Assembly: GCF_016862115.1 (NCBI RefSeq)
Contig: NZ_BOMI01000186.1
Span: forward strand, 1-64,000
Reading direction: 5' to 3'
Length of the DNA stretch: 64,000 nt
Origin: Paractinoplanes deccanensis
GTDB taxonomy: Bacteria > Actinomycetota > Actinomycetes > Mycobacteriales > Micromonosporaceae
Below, in pieces: positions 10,698 to 17,700 of this stretch (position 1 is its first letter; the number at the start of each line of letters is the position of its first letter). The notes below the pieces were generated by a model that had not been told where the DNA came from, made no database searches, and saw nothing but the letters and a program-made list of their open reading frames with translations. Position numbers and translations under genes: made by a program.

Positions 10698-11777
10698 GTG
10701 ATCCAGATGCTGGCTCCCGACGGGACACTGCGGGCGGATCCTCGGTTCCCCCTCGACGTCACCCCGGCGCTCTGCCGCGACCTGTTCCGGGACATGGTCC
10801 TCGCCCGCCGGTTCGACGAGGAGGCGCTCGCGTTGCAGCGGCAGGGCGAGCTCGGCCTCTGGCTGATGGCGCTCGGCCAGGAGGCGGCGCAGGTCGGCTC
10901 GATCCGGGCGATCGCCGCGCACGACCACGTGTTCCCCAGCTATCGCGAGCACGCGGCGGCGCTGTGCCGTGGCATCAGCCCCGCGGAGCTCCTGGCGCAG
11001 TGGCGGGGAATCGCCCACAGTGGATGGGACCCGGCCCGATACCGCTTCCACATCTACAGCCTCGTCCTCGGCGCGCAGACGCTGCACGCCACCGGCTACG
11101 CGCTCGGGGTGCGGCTCGACGGCGCGCCCGAGATGGTGCTCGCCTACTTCGGCGACGGCGCCAGCAGCCAGGGTGACGTGAACGAGGCGCTGAACTGGGC
11201 GGTGGTCACCAACGCGCCGATCGTGTTCTTCTGCCAGAACAACCAGTGGGCCATCTCCACCGCCACGGCGCAGCAGATGGGCGCGCCCCTGCACCTGCGG
11301 GCCGCCGGTTTCGGCCTGGACACCTACTTCGTGGACGGCAACGACGCGCTGGCCGTGCACGCCGTGACCGCGAAGGCCTCCGACCGGGTGCGCGCGGGAG
11401 GCCCGCCGGCCCTGATCGAGGCGCTCACCTATCGCGTCGCCGGCCACAGCACCTCGGACGACCCACGGATCTACCGGTCGGAGGCCGAGGTGGACCTCTG
11501 GCGCGAGCGGGACCCCGTCAGCCGCCTGGACACCCTGCTGCGCACGCGGGGCTGGGCCGGCGAGCAGTATTTCCAGCAGCTGGACGAGGAGGCGCGCAAG
11601 CTGGCGGAACAGACGCGGGCCGCGTGCCTCGCGCTGCCCGACCCGGCGCTGGAGGAGACGTTCCGGCACACCTTCGCTCAGGAGCCGCCGCTGTTGCGCC
11701 GGGAACGTGAGGCCATGAGCGCCTACCGGGCGAGCTTCGCCGACGGTCCCGGACCGGTCGCGGCGGCGGGCCGATGA
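10698..11777 (+). CDS. 2-oxoacid dehydrogenase E1 component, alpha subunit
   Basis: This is the thiamine-diphosphate E1 alpha subunit of a pyruvate or branched-chain 2-oxoacid dehydrogenase, about 359 residues. The ThDP motif starts at GDGASSQGDVNEALNWA and ends in FFCQNNQWAIS; the phosphorylation-loop region reads YRVAGHSTSDDP. The most likely start is the GTG at 10698, 5 nt after a GAGG site; an ATG at 10707 is the alternative. The stop overlaps the E1 beta ATG. E1 decarboxylates a 2-oxoacid and hands the acyl group to a lipoyl E2, but no E2 or E3 gene is near, so it must borrow them or act differently. In this cluster it may supply an acyl starter or acyl side chain; that is inference. Confidence 0.9.
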   Translation: MIQMLAPDGTLRADPRFPLDVTPALCRDLFRDMVLARRFDEEALALQRQGELGLWLMALGQEAAQVGSIRAIAAHDHVFPSYREHAAALCRGISPAELLAQWRGIAHSGWDPARYRFHIYSLVLGAQTLHATGYALGVRLDGAPEMVLAYFGDGASSQGDVNEALNWAVVTNAPIVFFCQNNQWAISTATAQQMGAPLHLRAAGFGLDTYFVDGNDALAVHAVTAKASDRVRAGGPPALIEALTYRVAGHSTSDDPRIYRSEAEVDLWRERDPVSRLDTLLRTRGWAGEQYFQQLDEEARKLAEQTRAACLALPDPALEETFRHTFAQEPPLLRREREAMSAYRASFADGPGPVAAAGR

Positions 11778-12751
11778 TCACGCTGGGGCAGGCACTGAAC
11801 CGGGGCCTGCGGGCCGCGATGACCAGCGATCCCCGGGTCGTGGTGATGGGCGAGGACGTCGGCCGGCTCGGCGGCGTCTTCCGGGTGACCAGCGGCCTGC
11901 AGAAGGACTTCGGGGCGGACCGCGTCATGGACACTCCGCTCGCCGAGTCCGGCATCGTGGGCACCGCCGTCGGCCTGGCGCTGCGCGGATACCGGCCGGT
12001 CTGCGAGATCCAGTTCGACGGGTTCGTCTATCCGGCGTTCGACCAGATCGTCAGCCAGCTCGCCAAGATGCGGGCACGGTCCGCGGGCCGGCTCGCTCTT
12101 CCGGTGGTGATCCGGATCCCGGGCAGCGGCGGCATCGGCGCGGTGGAGCACCACAGCGAGTCGAACGAGTCGTATTTCGTGCACACCGCCGGGCTGCGCG
12201 TCGTCACCTGCGCCACGCCGTCCGACGGGTACACGATGATCCAGCAGGCGGTGGCCGGCGACGACCCCGTGATCTTCTATGAGCCCAAGTGCCGCTACTG
12301 GGACAAGGCGGAGGTCGACGAACAGGCCCCGCTGTCCGCCGCTCCCGCGTTGCACTCCGCCCGGACCGTCCGCGGCGGCAGCGATCTCACGCTGGTGACG
12401 TACGGCTCCATGGTCCGTCCCGCGCTCGCCGCCGCGCAGATCGCCGAGGAGGAGGGCAGGTCGATCGAGGTCGTGGACCTCCGGTCGCTGGCACCGCTCG
12501 ACCTGCCCGCGGTGCTCGCCTCGGTCCGCCGCACACGCCGGGCGGTCGTCGTGCACGAGGCACCGACGACGCTCGGCCTGGGTGCGGAGATCTCGGCGTT
12601 GCTCACCGAGCACTGCTACTTCGAGATGGAGGCCCCGGTGCTGCGCGTCGGCGGGTACAACATCCCGTACCCGCCGGCGCGGGCGGAGGAGATCTATCTT
12701 CCGGACGCCGACCGGATCCTGGAGGCGATCGACGCGTCGCTCGCGTACTGA
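11774..12751 (+). CDS. 2-oxoacid dehydrogenase E1 component, beta subunit
   Basis: This is the partner of the preceding alpha subunit, 325 residues, coupled by the ATGA overlap at 11774-11777. Recognisable pieces are VMGEDVGRLGGVFRVT and TPLAESGIVGTAVGLAL from the N-terminal ThDP-binding domain, EIQFDGFVYPAFDQIV, and the C-terminal transketolase-like domain VVDLRSLAPLD with VHEAPTTLGLGAEI. Together alpha and beta form the usual heterotetrameric E1. Similarity is about equal to pyruvate and branched-chain types by eye, so the substrate is left open. It converges on the thioesterase gene with only 5 bp between the stops. Confidence 0.9.
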   Translation: MITLGQALNRGLRAAMTSDPRVVVMGEDVGRLGGVFRVTSGLQKDFGADRVMDTPLAESGIVGTAVGLALRGYRPVCEIQFDGFVYPAFDQIVSQLAKMRARSAGRLALPVVIRIPGSGGIGAVEHHSESNESYFVHTAGLRVVTCATPSDGYTMIQQAVAGDDPVIFYEPKCRYWDKAEVDEQAPLSAAPALHSARTVRGGSDLTLVTYGSMVRPALAAAQIAEEEGRSIEVVDLRSLAPLDLPAVLASVRRTRRAVVVHEAPTTLGLGAEISALLTEHCYFEMEAPVLRVGGYNIPYPPARAEEIYLPDADRILEAIDASLAY

Positions 12752-12756
12752 CGCGG

Positions 12757-13503
12757 TCAGGACTCGGCGAGGATGCGGGCCACGATGCCGTTCACATCGT
12801 TGCGGCAGTCGTTGAGATAGAAGTGCCCGCCCGGAAAGACCAGGACCTCCGACGTGCCGGTCGTGTGCGAGCGCCACTCGTGTGCCTCGGCGAGCGACAC
12901 CCGTGGGTCGGTGTCGCCGGTGAGCACGGTGATCGGCGCCTGGACCGCGTCGTCCGGCCGGCCTTGGTACGTCTCGATCGCCCGGTAGTCGGCCCGGATG
13001 GCGGGCAGGATCATGCGCAGGATGTCGGTGTCGCCGAGCATGTCGTCCGCGGTGCCGCTGAGATCGCGCAGCTCCGCCACGATGCCGCTGTCGTCGCGCA
13101 GGTGCACCTGTTCGACGCGGGACGTCGACGGCGCCCGGCGGCCGGAGACGATGAGGTGCCGGGGGCTGACGCCGAGCTTCGCCTCCATCCGAAGGGAGAC
13201 CTCGAAGGCCAGCGCCGCTCCCATGCTGTGCCCGAAGAACGCGACGGGCCGGTCGGCGAGGCCGCGGATCGCCTCGAACACGAGGTCGGCCAGCTCGTGC
13301 AAATTATCGACGCAGCGCTCGAACCGGCGGTCCTGACGGCCGGGATACTGCACCGGCAGCACCTCCACGGCCGGCGTCAGCCTTCGCGACATCGGGAAGA
13401 AATAGCTGGCCGAGCCGCCGGCATGGGGTAGGCAGAAAAGCCGGATCTTCGCCTCGGGAGACTGGTGGAACCGGCGAATCCAGAGACTCTCTTCCTCGGT
13501 CAT
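12757..13503 (-). CDS. type II thioesterase (alpha/beta hydrolase)
   Basis: This 248-residue stand-alone thioesterase is of the kind that frees stalled acyl groups from PKS carrier proteins. The family hallmarks are LFCLPHAGGSASYF near the N-terminus, QYPGRQDR, the nucleophile elbow GHSMGA with Ser at about residue 91, an Asp in LTGDTDPRV and the catalytic His in FPGGHFYL. It is transcribed away from the PKS operon from a shared promoter region that carries the ACCCCTA inverted repeat. Its place inside the cluster supports an editing role for the iterative PKS. It is unlikely to be the main release enzyme, but this cannot be excluded. Confidence 0.92.
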   Translation of the reverse strand: MTEEESLWIRRFHQSPEAKIRLFCLPHAGGSASYFFPMSRRLTPAVEVLPVQYPGRQDRRFERCVDNLHELADLVFEAIRGLADRPVAFFGHSMGAALAFEVSLRMEAKLGVSPRHLIVSGRRAPSTSRVEQVHLRDDSGIVAELRDLSGTADDMLGDTDILRMILPAIRADYRAIETYQGRPDDAVQAPITVLTGDTDPRVSLAEAHEWRSHTTGTSEVLVFPGGHFYLNDCRNDVNGIVARILAES

Positions 13504-13687
13504 TAGGCGCGCTTTCCGCTCGGCTTCTTGTTTGCCGTACCATTCCTATCCGCTCGTCGCGGCGGTGGCCACCCCTAGAAGGCCGGTGGTTCGTGAGCTT
13601 AGGGGTGTTGCGCCGATCGGCCCTGCTCGTACGTTTCCTCCCAGCGGCTTATTCCCGTCGAATTGCATTGCCCGAGGAGGCGTATTC
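13504..13687. promoter_or_regulatory. divergent promoter region with CACCCCTA/TAGGGGTG repeat
   Basis: Between the thioesterase and the KAS III-like gene lies an inverted repeat with arms CACCCCTA (13570-13577) and TAGGGGTG (13600-13607), 22 bp apart. The core matches the repeat at 10332-10393. The KAS III gene has an excellent ribosome site, GAGGAGG at 13674-13680. No clear -10/-35 pair stands out. Confidence 0.55.
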
Positions 13688-14719
13688 GTGCGCACACCAG
13701 ACGTTTATATCGGCGGGATAGGCGCTTTCCTGCCGCCGACGGTGACCGTGCAGGAGGCGGTCGGCGACGGCCTCTACCCGGCGGAGGACGTGGAGATCCA
13801 CCAGCTCGGCGGCGCCGCGGTCGCCGGCGACCTGCCCGCGCCGGAGATGGCCCTGCGTGCGGCCCAGGAGGCGGTCAAGCAGTTCGGCCGGCCGGCGAGC
13901 GAGCTGAGTCTGATGATCTATGCCAGCACCTGGCATCAGGGGCCGGACGGGTGGCTGCCGCACGCGTACCTGCAACGCCATCTGACCGGGGGAGAGGTTC
14001 CCGCGGTGGAGATCCGCCAAGGGTGCAACGGCATGTTCAGCGCCATGCTGCTCGCGGTCAGCCACCTGCGGGCGGAGGAGCACCGCCGCCATGCCCTGCT
14101 GGTCGCGGCGGACAACTACGGCACGCCCATGATGGACCGCTGGCGGATGAACCCGGGCACCGTGGCCGGCGACGCCGGCTCCGCTCTCGTCCTGACCAAG
14201 GACCCCGGCTACGCCCAGCTGCTCGCAATGTCGTCGGTGACCGTGCCCGAGGCCGAGGAGCTGCACCGGGGCGGCGAGCCGCTGTTCCCGCCGACCGCCA
14301 CCGTCGGCCGGTCACTCAGCTTCGCCGGCCGCTTCCAGCAGCAGGTGGTGGCCCGCAGCGCCGGGATGGCCGCGCTCGCCAGGGCGCAGGAGCTCATGAT
14401 CAGCACGGTGGCGGACACGGTCGCCGAGTGCGGCCTCGAGTTCGCCGACCTCGACCGGGTGGCGTTCATGAACTACTCCCGCGAGGTGGTCGAGCAGCGG
14501 TGCATGGCGCCGCTCGGCCTGCCGATGTCCAAGTCGTCGTGGGAGTACGGCCGGACCATCGGCCACTGCGGGGCCAGCGACCACGTCCTGTCGCTCAAGC
14601 ACTTCGTGGACAGCGGGCAGCTGCGGCCGGGCCAGCACATGCTGCTGCTCGGCACCGGGCCGGGGATCAACCTGGCCTGCGCCGTGATCAAGATCCTGGG
14701 TACGCCGGAGGGGGCCTGA
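13688..14719 (+). CDS. KAS III-like acyltransferase of aromatic PKS clusters
   Basis: This 343-residue thiolase-fold protein starts at the GTG 7 nt after GAGGAGG. It belongs to the ketoacyl-ACP synthase III-like proteins that accompany iterative aromatic PKSs (as in chlorothricin, avilamycin and calicheamicin clusters). There they transfer the finished aromatic acyl group from the PKS carrier to an acceptor instead of starting a chain. The nucleophile Cys is at about residue 113 in RQGCNGMF. The canonical HQAN-x-R segment is replaced by MNYSRE and the usual Asn position by His, about residue 293, in GHCGASD, so the normal Cys-His-Asn triad is altered. The stop overlaps the PKS start as TGATG, indicating tight coupling with that enzyme. 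Confidence 0.88.
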   Translation: MRTPDVYIGGIGAFLPPTVTVQEAVGDGLYPAEDVEIHQLGGAAVAGDLPAPEMALRAAQEAVKQFGRPASELSLMIYASTWHQGPDGWLPHAYLQRHLTGGEVPAVEIRQGCNGMFSAMLLAVSHLRAEEHRRHALLVAADNYGTPMMDRWRMNPGTVAGDAGSALVLTKDPGYAQLLAMSSVTVPEAEELHRGGEPLFPPTATVGRSLSFAGRFQQQVVARSAGMAALARAQELMISTVADTVAECGLEFADLDRVAFMNYSREVVEQRCMAPLGLPMSKSSWEYGRTIGHCGASDHVLSLKHFVDSGQLRPGQHMLLLGTGPGINLACAVIKILGTPEGA

Positions 14720-17700
14720 TGACGAACGCAGCCGACCTTCGCACGGCCGAACCGATCGCCGTTGTCGGTCTCGGCTGTCGCCTGCCCGGTGACGTCTACG
14801 GGCCGGAACAGTTCTGGGACCTGCTCGTCGAGCAGCGCAGCACCGTCGGCGACGTCCCGTGGGAGCGGTGGGCGCCGTACGCGGCCCACGGCGCCGAGTT
14901 CACCTCGGCCATGAGGCGGGCCATCGCGCGCGGCAACTTCATCTCCGGCATCGAGGAGTTCGACACCGAGTTCTTCGGCATCACCCCGCGCGAGGCCGAG
15001 CTCATGGACCCCCAGCAGCGGATCCTGCTCGAGGTCACCTGGGAGGCGCTGGAGCACGCCGGCATCGTGCCCGGCACCCTCGCCGGGACCGACGCCGGTG
15101 TCTTCGTCGGGCTGTGCAGCGGCGACTACGGCAGCCGGTTGCTGGAGGACCTGCCCGGCATCGAGGCGTGGACCGGCATCGGCGCGGCCAGCTGCGGAAC
15201 CGCCAACCGGATCTCGCACGTGCTCGACCTGCGGGGCCCGAGCATCGCGGTGGACACCGCCTGCTCCGCCTCGCTGGTGGCCGTGCATCTCGCCTGCCAG
15301 AGCCTGCGCCTCGCCGAGAGCACGGTGGCGATCGCGGCCGGGGTCAACCTGATCGCCTCGCCGGGCCAGTCGCTGACCCTCGGCGCCGCCGGCGCGCTCG
15401 CGCCCGACGGCCGCTCGAAGCCGTTCGACGCGAGCGCGGACGGATACGGCCGCGGCGAAGGATGCGGCGTCGTCGTTCTGAAGCTGCTCTCGGACGCCGA
15501 GCGCGACGGCGACCGGGTGCTCGCGGTGATCCGGGGCAGCGCCGTGAACCAGGACGGCCACACCAACGGCATCATGGCCCCGTGCGGGGCGGCGCAGGAG
15601 CACGTCATGATCCGCGCCTGCGAGCAGGCCGGCGTCGACCCGGCCACCGTCGACTACGTCGAGGCGCACGGCACCGGCACGCGCCTCGGCGACCCGATGG
15701 AGGCGAGCGCGATCAGCGCCGTCTACGGCGCGCGGCGCGCCGGCGGCGACCCCTGCCTCGTCGGCTCGGTGAAGTCCAACATCGGTCACCTGGAGGGCGC
15801 CGCGGGCGTCGCCAGCGTCATCAAGACCACGCTCGCCCTGCAGAACGCGGTCGTGCCGGCCAGCCTGCTGCACACCGAGCTCAACCCGGAGATCCCGTGG
15901 GCCGACTCGGGGCTGCGTCTCGCGGAGTCGGCCGCGCAGTGGCCGCGCCGGGCGCATCCGCGCCGGGCCGGTGTCTCCGGCTTCGGCTACGGCGGCACGG
16001 TCGCGCACCTCGTCATGGAGCAGGCACCGCAGCGCGCCGCCGGCCCCGCCCCGCGGGACGACGACGAGGTCCGGCTCTATCCGCTGTCGGCCGCCGGCGG
16101 CGCGGCGTTGCGCCAGGCCGCGGCCGAGCTGGCCGAGCACGTCGGCGGCCGCACGGAGGTGCCGCTCGCCGCGGTCGGCCGCACGCTGGCCCACCACCGC
16201 ACCCACCAGTCGCACCGGGCCGGCATCGTCGCCGGTGGGCGCGAGGAGCTGGTCGCCGGCCTGCGCCTGCTGGCCGCGGACCGGCCGGCCGACGGCGTCG
16301 TCACGGACGTCGTGCGGCCCCGCCAGGGCCGGGGGCTCGTCTGGGTCTTCTCCGGCCACGGCTCGCACTGGAGCGGCATGGGCCGGGAGCTGCTGGAGGC
16401 CGAGCCCGAGTTCGCCAAGGTGATCGACGTGCTCGATCCGGTGTTCGCCGCCGAGAGCGGGTTCACCGCCCGCGAGCTCATCCGCAGCGGCACGTTCGAG
16501 ACGGTCGACCGCATCCAGCCGATGATCTTCGCGATGCAGGTGGGCCTCGCCGCCATGTGGCGCGGCCGTGGGGTCACCCCCGACGCCGTCATCGGGCACT
16601 CGATGGGCGAGGTCGCCGCCGCCGTGACCTGCGGCCTGCTGACTCTCGAGGAGGGCGCCCGAGTGTCGTGCTGGCGCTCCCGCCTGCTCACCCGGGCCGA
16701 GGGCAAGGGCGACATGGTGATGGTCTCGCTCTCGTTCGACCAGGCGGCGCAGCGGCTCGCCGGCCGGGCCGACCTGTCGCCGGCGATCGCCGCCTCGCCC
16801 GTGTCCACCGTGCTCGCCGGTGACCTGCGGGCGGTGCAGGAGGTGCTGGACACCTGGCCGGACGAGGGCATCCAGGCCCGCCGGGTCTCGGCCCGCATCG
16901 CCTTCCACAGCCCGCACATGGACCCCCTGCTGGCGGAGCTGACCGAGCTGTGCGCCGGGTTGCGCCCCGGCACGCCGGCGATCCCGATGTACTCCACGGC
17001 GCTGACCGACCCGCGCGCCGTCCCGTCCGGCGACGGCCACTACTGGGCGACCAACCTGCGTCAGCCGGTCCGGCTCGCGGCCGCGGTCGGCGCCGCCGCC
17101 GAGGACGGCTTCGACGCCTTCCTCGAGGTGTCCGCGCACCCACTGATCGCTCACTCGGTGGGCGAGACACTGGCCGAGAAGGGACTGGACGAGGCGTTCA
17201 CCGGGATCTCGCTGCGCCGTAACCGCCCGGAGGTGCGGACCTATCTCGCGGCGGTGGCGGCGGCCCACTGCGCAGGCGTCGGCGTCGACTGGTCCAGCCT
17301 GCAACCCGGCGGCTCTCTGACCGCCCTGCCCACCACCGCGTGGCAGCGCCGGCGGCTGTGGCGCGAGACCAGCGACGGCACGCAGACCCGGCAGCGTGGC
17401 CACGACGTCGAGAGCTACACCCTGCTGGGCACCAGGCAGAGCATCGCGGGCAGCCCGATGGTGGTGTGGCGCACCGGGCTCGACGACGGCAACCGGCCGT
17501 ACCCGGGCAGCCACGCGCTCAACGGCGTGGAGATCGTCCCCGCCTCGGTGCTGGTGAGCACGTTCATGGCGGCCGGCGCCGGCGCCGACGGGCGGCCCGC
17601 ACACCTCGACGGCCTGGTGATGCGCCAGCCCCTGATCACCAACGACTACCGGGAGATCCAGGTGGTCCGCGACGGCGGCGCCCTGCGGCTCGCGTCGAGG

